Shown here: piece after piece, positions 27,020 to 37,483 of the stretch
How the letters are laid out: every line of letters starts with the position of its first letter
Numbering within the stretch: position 1 is the first letter of the stretch
Source: DASRDU01 sp046331565
GTDB taxonomy: Bacteria; Acidobacteriota; Blastocatellia; RBC074
Assembly (NCBI GenBank): GCA_046331565.1
Contig: JAXLQP010000002.1
Span: 248,001-312,000 of the forward strand
Direction: 5' to 3'
DNA: 64,000 nucleotides
Notes under the pieces: model-generated
What the model was told of the DNA's origin: nothing
The model's database searches: none
Seen by the model: the letters and a program-made list of their open reading frames with translations, nothing else
Position numbers and translations under genes: made by a program

Positions 27020-28255
27020 ATGAAACAGACTGCCATTCTTGCGCTTGAAGACGGACGGACATTTCGCGGTCGCGCCTGGGGAGCCAGCGGCGAACGCACG
27101 GGTGAGATTGTTTTCAATACTTCAATGACCGGCTATCAGGAGATTCTGACTGACCCATCCTATGCCGGGCAGATCGTGACGATGACTTACACCGAGATTG
27201 GCAATTACGGCGTCAATCCTGAAGACGTTGAATCGCGCCGCCCGTTTGTCGAAGGCTTCGTCGTGCGCGAGGTTTCTGAAATCAGTTCAAGCTGGCGTTC
27301 GATGTTGTCGCTCGACGAATACCTGAAACGCTATGGCATCGTCGGCATCTCTGACATTGACACGCGCGCGCTGGTGCGCCACATCCGCGAAAAGGGCGCG
27401 ATGCGCGCCTGCATTTCTTCAACTGACCTCGATGAGCAAAGCCTGGTGGCCAAAGCGAAAGCCGCGCCTTCGATGATCGGGCGCAACCTGGTTGATGAAG
27501 TCACCTGCGGAGATATGTACGAATGGTCGGAGCAGGTCGAGCGGCAGGTGTCATCGGCTTTCACGAATCTCTCAATTGACAAGGCGGTTGACGCCTTCGA
27601 CGCGCTTGGCGCGGTGCGCCATCATCTTTATTCATCAGAAAGCGAAGAACCGTTTCACGTTGTCGCTTACGATTTCGGCATCAAGTATTACATCCTGCGT
27701 TACCTGGCCGCGCTCGGCTGCCGCATCACGGTCGTTCCGGCGCGCACGAAAGCCGATGATGTGCTGTCGCTCGCGCCTGACGGCATCTTTCTTTCAAACG
27801 GCCCTGGCGACCCGGCGGCGCTTGAGCCGATTGTTGGTGAAGTGAAAAGACTGCTCGGAGCCGCGCCGATGTTTGGCATCTGCCTTGGTCATCAGCTTCT
27901 CGGCCACGCTTTCGGCGGCAGCACCTTCAAACTGAAGTTTGGTCATCGCGGCGGCAACCATCCAATCAAAAATACCCGCACCGGCAAAATCGAAATCGCC
28001 GCGCACAATCATGGCTTTGCGGTTGACGCGCAGAGCCTTGATGAAAATGAGATCGAGTTCACGCACTGGAACATTAATGACCGGACTCTGGCCGGGATTC
28101 GCCATCGCAAACTGCCCGTCTTTTCGGTACAATACCACCCTGAAGCCGGGCCTGGCCCGCACGATTCGACTTATCTGTTCCACGAATTTATCGCTGAGAT
28201 GCGACAGCACCGGGCGAGCCTGAAACAGATGATTCAGGCCGAAAGCCAGCGATAA
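27020..28255 (+). CDS. carA: carbamoyl-phosphate synthase small (glutaminase) subunit
   Basis: A 411-aa class I glutamine amidotransferase subunit that feeds ammonia to CarB for arginine and pyrimidine synthesis. Start ATG 27020, with GGAGAG upstream. The N-terminal CarA domain opens LALEDGRTFRGRAWG and contains FNTSMTGYQEILTDPSYAGQIV-like motifs. The glutaminase triad is present: FGICLGHQLLG (Cys), and QYHPEAGPGPHDS (His and Glu). carB is not in the window, so the subunits are encoded apart or carB is further away. Confidence 0.95.
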   Translation: MKQTAILALEDGRTFRGRAWGASGERTGEIVFNTSMTGYQEILTDPSYAGQIVTMTYTEIGNYGVNPEDVESRRPFVEGFVVREVSEISSSWRSMLSLDEYLKRYGIVGISDIDTRALVRHIREKGAMRACISSTDLDEQSLVAKAKAAPSMIGRNLVDEVTCGDMYEWSEQVERQVSSAFTNLSIDKAVDAFDALGAVRHHLYSSESEEPFHVVAYDFGIKYYILRYLAALGCRITVVPARTKADDVLSLAPDGIFLSNGPGDPAALEPIVGEVKRLLGAAPMFGICLGHQLLGHAFGGSTFKLKFGHRGGNHPIKNTRTGKIEIAAHNHGFAVDAQSLDENEIEFTHWNINDRTLAGIRHRKLPVFSVQYHPEAGPGPHDSTYLFHEFIAEMRQHRASLKQMIQAESQR

Positions 28256-28319
28256 AGCCCCCCTCACGATTGATGCGAGTGCATGTCTGAAGCAGTTCCG
28301 ATGACATGGGGGTACCTTT

Positions 28320-29372
28320 GTGCAGTACAGTAACATTCATTCCCAGGCCCAGCCTGTAGCAGCTTCCGGCGAAGCGGCCCGATCAGCTTCCGGTTTCTGG
28401 CTGCCCGTTGCGGGTTCGCGCCTGAAGACTGAAATCATCAGCATCCGGCCAGTTCCGACCGAACTGCCGCCGCGCCGCCACAATCGCAAATCAGGGGTCA
28501 AATCATTGATCGTTTTTCAGGCCATCATGCTGCTGGTGATGACTGCCGGAATCCCTGAAGTTGGTGGCGACAAAGCGGCCCTGCCTGATCGCGCTTCGCT
28601 CACTTCAACGATTCTTTTCAGGCAGCCGAAACCAGCGCTCAGAACATGGGAACAGATGGCCGAAGCTGAACGCGCAGCCTTCGTCAATGAAAAAGCCGCA
28701 AACGTTTCAGCAATGCTCGGTGAAAACCCGCATGCGTTCAGCCACGAAGCAGTGCAGGCGATCAAAAAGTATGTTGAGGAATATGCAGCGCGGGTCGGTG
28801 TGTCACGGGAAAAGTCAGGAGTTGAAGGGCTGTCCGATGTGTTCATCCGCGCCAGCAGCTATGCGCCGGTCATCGTGCGCGCCTTTCGTGAACGGCACGT
28901 TCCGGTCATCGTTGGTCTTTATCTGCCGATCATCGAATCTGAATATCGCGTCTGCCTGGAAAGCCCTTACGGCGCGAAAGGTCTGTTTCAATTCATTCCG
29001 GCCAGCGCCCGCGCTTACGGCGCTGAACCGAAGGATTTGTGCAACGCCGAAAAAATGGCTCCGGTCGCCGCGCAATACATTGCTGACCGCGTGACTGAGT
29101 TCGGCACTGATGCCAGGAGCATGACGCTCGTGCTGCTGAGCTTCAATCGCAATCCTGACACGGTGCGCCGCGACCTGACGCAGTTGCGCCGCGAAAATCC
29201 CGGCCTTGACCGCAGTTTCTGGTCACTGTTCGCCAACGCTGACAAACTGGATGGTTATTTCAGACAGGAGAGCCGCAATTACGTCCCGAAGTTTTTTGCC
29301 GCTGCCATCGTCGGTGAAAACCCTGAAGTGTTCGGCCTGCCCATGCCCCCGCTGTCATCTCACAGTCAGTGA
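28320..29372 (+). CDS. lytic transglycosylase (SLT-like) membrane-anchored
   Basis: A 350-aa protein from GTG 28320. Residues 1-60 are polar and Pro/Arg rich; a hydrophobic anchor (LIVFQAIMLLVMTAG) at about 62-77 follows. The catalytic domain has VGLYLPIIESEYRV with the catalytic Glu, then SPYGAKGLFQFIPASARAYG, the GxxGLFQF motif of family 1 lytic transglycosylases, and LLSFNRNPDTVRRDL. It cleaves peptidoglycan glycan strands to 1,6-anhydro products. The long cytoplasmic or linker N-terminus is unusual and a later start near the anchor is possible. Confidence 0.85.
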   Translation: MQYSNIHSQAQPVAASGEAARSASGFWLPVAGSRLKTEIISIRPVPTELPPRRHNRKSGVKSLIVFQAIMLLVMTAGIPEVGGDKAALPDRASLTSTILFRQPKPALRTWEQMAEAERAAFVNEKAANVSAMLGENPHAFSHEAVQAIKKYVEEYAARVGVSREKSGVEGLSDVFIRASSYAPVIVRAFRERHVPVIVGLYLPIIESEYRVCLESPYGAKGLFQFIPASARAYGAEPKDLCNAEKMAPVAAQYIADRVTEFGTDARSMTLVLLSFNRNPDTVRRDLTQLRRENPGLDRSFWSLFANADKLDGYFRQESRNYVPKFFAAAIVGENPEVFGLPMPPLSSHSQ

Positions 29373-29408
29373 AGGCTGATCAAAGCATCACCAGAACTTC
29401 CTCTGTCT

Positions 29409-29485
29409 CTCTCTTTCTCTGCGTCTCTGCGCCTCTGCGTGAGATCAGGTTTCACGCAGAGGCGCAGAGACGCAGAGAAAGAGAG
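29409..29485. repeat. 34-bp perfect inverted repeat between convergent genes
   Basis: Arms 29409-29442 and 29452-29485 begin CTCTCTTTCTCTGCGTCTCT and are exactly complementary; the loop is 9 nt. It lies between the convergent lytic transglycosylase and DUF445 genes and may act as a bidirectional terminator, although no U-run follows. Confidence 0.85.
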
Positions 29486-29515
29486 CCGCTGCAACGCTGT
29501 GCGTGAGCGCCGACC

Positions 29516-30349
29516 TCACACAAAGTTGATCAGCGTCTGCACGATGCCAACCACGCAGCCGATGCCTGCGCCAAACCAGACGATGGCGCTGATTTCGCGT
29601 CCGGCGGTTTCCATGATCAGTTGTTCGATATCTTCGTTTGAGAGCGCGCTGAGGCGTTTGATCAGAATGGCGCGGAAGTCGAGCCGCTGGCTGAGCGTTT
29701 TGACGAAGTTGCTGACGGTCGCTGACTGAACCATCGCGCCGCTGCTGAGAATTCTTTCAGGCACCTGCGCCATTGCCTGCGAAATCGTCGTGCGCACATA
29801 CAGGCTGTCGGCAATCTGATCGGCCAGTTTGTTGATTGAATCGCCCACGATGCGATAAAGCGCGTCATCATCCAGGAAGTAATTCGTCGCCATCCGGCGC
29901 AGCAGGCTGAAACGTTGTTCCATCTCCTGTTCGATGATCTTGCGCAGAGCGCGGGTGATTTCCCAGCGGCTTTCGACCGAATCGCGCAGATGATAAAGCC
30001 GTTCGCGCAGGTGTTCGGTAATGACCTGAATTGCTGATTCGCTTTGCGAATGATGCAGGTATTCGCGCTGCGCGAGCGTCGTGATTTCGCTGTGCAGATC
30101 GAGCTTCATCAGCTCATCAGCGATGGTTTCAATGTCGAGCAGGCGTTCAGCAATGACAGTAGAGAGAGCTTCGATGAAATGTTCGCGCTCTTTCGGCAGC
30201 ATCCCTGGCGTCAGCGGCAGTTGCCAGCCGAAGAGGTAAACCGGATGGCGCGGGCGAAAGAGCATCCTTACGGCCAGCCACGCTGCGCCGTAACCGTGCA
30301 GCGTGGCCACCACCAGCGGGCTGAGTTTGATCAGCAGATCCAGATTCAT
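29516..30349 (-). CDS. DUF445 family membrane protein
   Basis: A 277-aa protein from ATG 30349. The N-terminal half-helix hairpin LVVATLHGYGAAWLAVRMLFRP and GWQLPLTPGMLPKERE are the DUF445 (YheB-like) signature. A long helical middle (residues 60-230) and a C-terminal transmembrane segment (VWFGAGIGCVVGIVQTLINF) follow. DUF445 proteins are membrane-associated and of unknown function. The metallopeptidase-like gene lies 12 nt upstream on the same strand, so they are probably co-transcribed. Confidence 0.87.
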   Translation of the reverse strand: MNLDLLIKLSPLVVATLHGYGAAWLAVRMLFRPRHPVYLFGWQLPLTPGMLPKEREHFIEALSTVIAERLLDIETIADELMKLDLHSEITTLAQREYLHHSQSESAIQVITEHLRERLYHLRDSVESRWEITRALRKIIEQEMEQRFSLLRRMATNYFLDDDALYRIVGDSINKLADQIADSLYVRTTISQAMAQVPERILSSGAMVQSATVSNFVKTLSQRLDFRAILIKRLSALSNEDIEQLIMETAGREISAIVWFGAGIGCVVGIVQTLINFV

Positions 30350-30361
30350 CACTGTCCAGCT

Positions 30362-31708
30362 TCACTTCACCTGGCCCTTCGGCTTTGCTTCCGGCCTGAG
30401 CGCCGCGCTGATGCCTGCGGCCCTGGCGGCCATTGCTTCGGGCAGACCTTCGATAATCAGCACTGATGTGCCCTGACGTTCGATCAGGGTTGCGCCGTCA
30501 GGCGTGATGAATGATTCCTGACCGGCAGGCCCGGCTTCGCTCGTCTTCATTTCGGGATAGCGTTTTCTGGTGCGAACCACATAAGCATTGACGAATTCAG
30601 TCGCATCTTCAGCCGTGTCCCACACGCTGCGATGAACGATCAGCAGTTTGCCGTCGCTCGCGCGTTCATAAAGCGCGTACTGATCGCCGCCCCAGCCTGC
30701 CGCAGCCTGGCGCGCCTGATCCTTCGGAATGTATTCGGCCAGAATCATCAGATAACCGAATTCGCCGTTGATGTCGGTCAGCAGCCGCTTCCAGTCCGGC
30801 CCCAGCGTGGCGCTGAGGTCATTCAACTGCACTTTCACCGGCATTTCGCGCGCGGTGTATTTGTCGAAGTGCAGAATCTGTTCGGTTGACTGCGGCAGAT
30901 CAGTAAAAGCCTGCGACACGCCTGACCAGCCCTGTTTTTTCAGCATCGCCTGCACGAAATCAGCGCCGTAAACATACGGAAAGATCAGCGATTCACGCAG
31001 CGCGGCGGGCGCGGCCTTGAGCATCTTCACATCATCGCCGCCCGCCATCGCCATTCCGGCTTCGGCCAGTTTGCTGATTGTCATCGGCAACTGCGCCACG
31101 CTGCGGCCCATCGGTTTGAGCATGTAATCGTACATCAGTACCGTCGCATCGCCTTCGATCAGCGCGTGAATCGCCATTTCGCGGTCGCTGTCGCCAGCAG
31201 GCCATTTCTCGAATCGTCGCAGATTGAAATTCTGATCCTGCAAAGCATGCGTCAGTTCGTGCGCGATGACAGGCTTCTGTGCGTCGAGGTCATTCCAGTC
31301 GGCAATAAAGAATTCCTTTGTTTTCGGATCATAAAATCCGGCCACCTGTTCAGTCAGCAGTTTGACAGTGAACTCCTTCAACTGAAATCCCCGCGGCACG
31401 AGGCCGAAAGCGAGCAGCGCCTTGCCTGAGGCTTCAAGTTCGCCGGGCCGCGTCTCTTCGTTGAAGTTGCGAATGACCATCTGTTCAATCTCAGCGCGTG
31501 ATTTGGTGCCGCTTTTGACCGGACTGAGAATTTTGATCTGCCGCATCTCACCGACCTGTTCAAGAATGGCTTTCGTCGTGGCTTCGACACTCGCCGCCGT
31601 AATGCCAGTCTTTTTTGCCGGAGCCGCGCCCGACGGAGCCGCCACCTGCGCCCTCACAGGCAGCGCCAGCAGCAGCATTGCAGTCAGCAATAAAAATCTT
31701 TTGTGCAT
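30362..31708 (-). CDS. exported putative metallopeptidase with HELTH motif
   Basis: A 448-aa protein from ATG 31708 (MHKRFLLLTAMLLLALPVRAQ), with an AGGAG site; the signal peptide ends near residue 21. The zinc-peptidase motif is AHELTHALQDQNF at about residue 155, inside a segment that also has FYDPKTKEFFIADW, typical of the peptidase fold preceding HExxH. The rest is not familiar: a repeated helical part (LMYDYMLKPMGRS) and a C-terminal alpha/beta part (GKLLIVHRSVWDTAEDATEFV). It is likely periplasmic. Whether it is an active protease depends on a third zinc ligand I cannot place. Confidence 0.7.
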   Translation of the reverse strand: MHKRFLLLTAMLLLALPVRAQVAAPSGAAPAKKTGITAASVEATTKAILEQVGEMRQIKILSPVKSGTKSRAEIEQMVIRNFNEETRPGELEASGKALLAFGLVPRGFQLKEFTVKLLTEQVAGFYDPKTKEFFIADWNDLDAQKPVIAHELTHALQDQNFNLRRFEKWPAGDSDREMAIHALIEGDATVLMYDYMLKPMGRSVAQLPMTISKLAEAGMAMAGGDDVKMLKAAPAALRESLIFPYVYGADFVQAMLKKQGWSGVSQAFTDLPQSTEQILHFDKYTAREMPVKVQLNDLSATLGPDWKRLLTDINGEFGYLMILAEYIPKDQARQAAAGWGGDQYALYERASDGKLLIVHRSVWDTAEDATEFVNAYVVRTRKRYPEMKTSEAGPAGQESFITPDGATLIERQGTSVLIIEGLPEAMAARAAGISAALRPEAKPKGQVK

Positions 31709-31762
31709 AAATCTCCTGAATAACGAACCGATTGCCGGGAACACAATTAAACTCTACCATAG

Positions 31763-31890
31763 AGCAGTGGTTAGTGGTCAGTGGTTGGTTGTCCCTTGTC
31801 CCTTGTCCCTTGTCCCTTGTTAGTGGTCAGTCATTCATTGCAGCGTGACAGCCTGCAACTGACCACTGACCACTAACCACTAACCACTGC
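31763..31890. repeat. composite heptamer repeats (AGTGGTC)n and (CCCTTGT)n
   Basis: AGTGGTT/AGTGGTC units at about 31767-31786 are followed by four perfect copies of TCCCTTG (31787-31818), more TCAGT units, and then the inverted ACCACTG/ACCACTA units at 31858-31887. The tract sits between divergent genes and can fold into a long hairpin. Confidence 0.85.
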
Positions 31891-31893
31891 CTT

Positions 31894-32325
<432 letters not shown>

Positions 32326-32381
32326 GCTCTGAAACTTTCTCCCAAACCTGAAACACCAGTTGAAACTCTGCTCTCAGCCTG

Positions 32382-32460
32382 ACGGTGTTTGGAGTTCCAG
32401 CTTTAGCTGGTCTGGCCTGCTTTGAAATACGCCAGCTAAAGCTGGAACTCCAAACACCGT
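32382..32460. repeat. 29-bp perfect inverted repeat (intergenic hairpin)
   Basis: Arms 32382-32410 and 32432-32460 begin ACGGTGTTTGGAGTTCCAGC and are exactly complementary; the loop is 21 nt. It lies between the convergent thioesterase and hydrolase genes. Confidence 0.85.
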
Positions 32461-32501
32461 CTCGCAACTCAACCTGATTTCTAAATGATGCCTCGGTTTG
32501 C

Positions 32502-33374
32502 TTACCGCAGTTTTTCCTGAATAAATCCGATTACTGAATCAACGTAACCGGGCGCAGACGGCAGCCAGTGTGTGCCGCCGGGCACGATGATCAGCTTTTT
32601 CGGTTCAGGAGCGGCGGCGAAAAGATGGCGTCCCTGTTCGACCGGAATCACTTCATCGGCGGTGCCGTGCGCAATCAGCACGGGGCTTTTGACGCCAGCC
32701 ACCTTGCGCGCCGATTCAAAGCGGTTGCGGGCCAGCCAGTGCATCCAGCCGGGCAGCCACGGCACGGCGACTGACGCCATTTCGCGGGCCGAACTCAGTC
32801 CGGCTTCAACGACCAGCGCGCCGCACTGATGCCGCGAGGCTACGTCAATTGCAACGGTGGTGCCGAGCGACAGGCCGTAAATGGCAAGTTTCTCCGGCCT
32901 GATGCCGCGCACCTTTGTCAGATAATCATAAGCCGCATCGCCATCACGATAGAGCGCCCATTCATCCGACAACTGCCCTTCACTGCGCCCGTAGCCGCGA
33001 TAGTCGTAAATCAGCACATCCAGGCCGCGCTGCACGAGTTGCCCGGCCAGCTTTTTCACGCTCGTCAGATTGCCGCCGTTGCCGTGACAGTAAAGTACCG
33101 TGCCGATTGAAGGCCGACCCTGCGCGTGCAGAAACCAGCCGTTCAGTTTCACGCCGTCAGAAGCCGTGAACCAGACCTCTTCAGCTTCGGCGGGCATCTG
33201 CCATTCCGGCCCCGGCGCGTAACGCACCGGATGATAAGTGATGGCGCTTTCGAGCGTGCGCAGCCCGAAAAAGGTGAGCGCCAGAAAAACCGGCAGGTAA
33301 ACGCCCAGCCGGGCGGTGCGCGGCAATCTGAAAAACGCGGTTTTGCGCGGTGGCTGATTGCTGAGGATGCTCAT
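32502..33374 (-). CDS. membrane-anchored alpha/beta hydrolase (BEM46/YfhR-like)
   Basis: A 290-aa hydrolase. An N-terminal signal anchor (ARLGVYLPVFLALTFFGLRTL) is followed by the fold: oxyanion strand VLYCHGNGGNLTS, DYRGYGRSEGQ, the nucleophile elbow YGLSLGTTVA near residue 165, HGTADEVIPVEQG with the catalytic Asp, and PGGTHWLPS with the catalytic His. These are the features of the YfhR/BEM46 serine hydrolases that face the periplasm. Substrate unknown. The TPR protein lies 13 nt upstream on the same strand. Confidence 0.88.
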   Translation of the reverse strand: MSILSNQPPRKTAFFRLPRTARLGVYLPVFLALTFFGLRTLESAITYHPVRYAPGPEWQMPAEAEEVWFTASDGVKLNGWFLHAQGRPSIGTVLYCHGNGGNLTSVKKLAGQLVQRGLDVLIYDYRGYGRSEGQLSDEWALYRDGDAAYDYLTKVRGIRPEKLAIYGLSLGTTVAIDVASRHQCGALVVEAGLSSAREMASVAVPWLPGWMHWLARNRFESARKVAGVKSPVLIAHGTADEVIPVEQGRHLFAAAPEPKKLIIVPGGTHWLPSAPGYVDSVIGFIQEKLR

Positions 33375-33387
33375 ACTCTGCGTTGAA

Positions 33388-34656
33388 TTATTTGCTGCCC
33401 GCAGTCACATAATCGGTCAGATACTGCCGCAGCTTGTCACGATGTTCACGGCGATAAGCCGCATAATCCCGCGCGATGCCTTCATCAGGCGCTGCCAGCA
33501 GCACCCAGGCTTCAATCAGTCCGGCGCGGTGCAGTTTCAGCAGACTGGCCAGTGCCGGGCTGAGCTGTGCTTCCTTCACTTCCCCGTCTTTGATTCTGGC
33601 CAGCAGCGTTTCAGCCGTCAGACGCAAGGCTCCGGCTTCTTCATTGAGGCTGTGACGATACTGTTTCTCGTTCGGATAAGCTTCTTTGAATTTCTTGTCA
33701 TCCGTCTTCCACAGCGCGCGGTGCATGCCGTAAATCGTCCATGCAAACGAGCCATCTTTTTTATCACTGTCACCGGTCATCAGTGTCAGGTTGATCGTCT
33801 TGTTGTCCTTCTTGCTGACTTCGACCGAAGCCGGAATCTCGATGCGCGCGTGCGTCAGTTGCACATTGCTGCGGCGGCCCCACTCCATCAGGAACTGCCA
33901 GGGCGCTTTGTTGTAAGGCTCAGCAATGATGGCTTCGATGAACTTCTCGCGCGCCTCTTTCAGATGACCGTCCTGCATCAGCACGTTGCCCCAGTACCGG
34001 TAAGCCGTTTCGCGGTCGGCATCAATCGCAATCGCCCGCGCATAGGCCTTGCCGGCCTCGTCAATCTTTTTCATCTTGAAGTAAGCATCGCCAATGTACA
34101 GCGGCGCCTCGTAAAGTTTCGGGTCGAGTTTCGCGGCCTTTTCATAACCCGCAATCGCGCCTTCCATATCGCCCTTGCCAAAAGCCTGTTCGCCTTCCAT
34201 CAGCGCGTCATCAGCCGGTGTGCGTTTTGCGCCGTCATCCACATTGCCGTCAGCCGGAATCTTTTCAAGCAACACGTCTGCAAGGCGGCTGTCATAACCG
34301 CTGGCCTTAACCTTCTGCGCCAGCGCGCGCGCCCTCAGCAAAGCCTGTTTGCGCTCCTCGCCCTGCTTCTGTGTGACGGCGCTCGACACCAGCGCCAGTG
34401 CCAGCCGCTCCAGCACTTCGGCGTCGTCAGGTTTTGCCGCCGCCAGTTTTTCCAGCACCGGCAGCGCGGCCAACAGGTTGTTCTGCTCGACCAGTTCAAA
34501 TGCGCGTTTGCGTTCAGCGGCGAAATCAAAAGTGCCCTGCGCCATCACGCCGGAAACGAGCAGCGCAGCAATAAAGAGACTGCCCAGGCCGATGCGCCTG
34601 CCAATTGACCGGAACAGCGCACCTGAATTTACGGCAGCGGGAGAATTGAGGTTCAT
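33388..34656 (-). CDS. exported TPR-repeat protein
   Basis: A 422-aa protein from ATG 34656 with GAAAGGA upstream. The signal peptide is LGSLFIAALLVSGVMAQ. TPR-like helical pairs follow: AFELVEQNNLLAALPVLEKLAAAKPDDAEV, then ALMEGEQAFGKGDMEGAIAGYEKAAKLDP, LYIGDAYFKMKKIDEAGKAYARAI and TAYRYWGNVLMQDGHLKEA. The C-terminal third is a separate domain (LTLMTGDSDKKDGSFAW). It is probably a periplasmic scaffold. It forms a two-gene unit with the downstream alpha/beta hydrolase. Confidence 0.85.
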   Translation of the reverse strand: MNLNSPAAVNSGALFRSIGRRIGLGSLFIAALLVSGVMAQGTFDFAAERKRAFELVEQNNLLAALPVLEKLAAAKPDDAEVLERLALALVSSAVTQKQGEERKQALLRARALAQKVKASGYDSRLADVLLEKIPADGNVDDGAKRTPADDALMEGEQAFGKGDMEGAIAGYEKAAKLDPKLYEAPLYIGDAYFKMKKIDEAGKAYARAIAIDADRETAYRYWGNVLMQDGHLKEAREKFIEAIIAEPYNKAPWQFLMEWGRRSNVQLTHARIEIPASVEVSKKDNKTINLTLMTGDSDKKDGSFAWTIYGMHRALWKTDDKKFKEAYPNEKQYRHSLNEEAGALRLTAETLLARIKDGEVKEAQLSPALASLLKLHRAGLIEAWVLLAAPDEGIARDYAAYRREHRDKLRQYLTDYVTAGSK

Positions 34657-34802
34657 TGTGTTTTCCTTTCGGCGGAAGAACGCCTGTGGCTGAAATTTTT
34701 GCAAAGGATTGGGAGGACACGGATCCGGGGTACCTCAGACGCCGCGAAGCATAACACAGAATCAGTCCGATTGAGTGGTTGAAAAGCCTGCCCTGTCCGC
34801 AG

Positions 34803-34857
34803 AGCGGACTGATTCAACAGCGGCGGGTTGCACCTGCTGCTGTTGAATCAGTCCGCT
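34803..34857. repeat. 19-bp perfect inverted repeat (intergenic hairpin)
   Basis: AGCGGACTGATTCAACAGC (34803-34821) pairs with 34839-34857; the loop is 17 nt. A third partial copy of ATCAGTCCG is at about 34762. It lies between two minus-strand genes. Confidence 0.75.
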
Positions 34858-34889
34858 CCGCCGACAGACTGAACTCTTTATCGCTTCTC

Positions 34890-36944
<2,055 letters not shown>

Positions 36945-37483
36945 GACTGCCCTCCTTGTCAGATATGGAACCGTGTTTCAGTGACAATCAATTCTTGTCT
37001 ACTCAGGCAGGCCGTGCAAGTGCCGCAGGTCGCGCTGATTCAAGCCATACTTGAAATAAAGATTGAAGTGCTATAGCCTCTCCCGCGTAACTCTCCACTG
37101 TTAGTTCTATCTCAGGCGACCAGTCACCACTCAGTTCATTGGTGGTGTGCCCCCGTGTTGCGGCAATGACAGCGCGCAGACACAGAAATCCTGAGTTTCC
37201 TGAAACTTTACCCGAAGTTTCATCTGGTCGGTACTTTCCTCACCGCCGGTGTCAGAAGTTATGGCATCAGGCATTCCTCACCGGAAATCCTCACCGAACA
37301 TCCTCACGTTTTTGACATGCGGATTTTGAATTACCCAGTCTGTCAGGCGTGGGAAGCGGCTGAGGTTGTAAATAGTGCTCTCTCCCTCCACTCAACCGGC
37401 AGCAGGCCTTCTGCCGTCGCCTCACCTGTCGAAGCTGGTCTATTAACTATTGCCCCTGATCCCCGTATTCAAGGAGAAAGCCT
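36945..37483. other. 539-nt non-coding region between divergent genes
   Basis: No plausible gene. It must hold the promoters of the S9 peptidase and the repeat protein. Four copies of CCTCACCG or CCTCACGT occur between about 37237 and 37315, and TTGACA is at 37312, 18 nt from a weak AATTAC box. Nothing else was recognised. Confidence 0.45.

Noticed and set aside
31763..31890. CRISPR or protein-coding repeat
   Set aside because: Seven-nt unit tandem and inverted repeats without spacers or open coding frame.
33358..34608. 416-codon plus-strand open frame
   Set aside because: Antisense to the TPR protein, which has a signal peptide and repeat pattern; the plus-strand product shows no motif.
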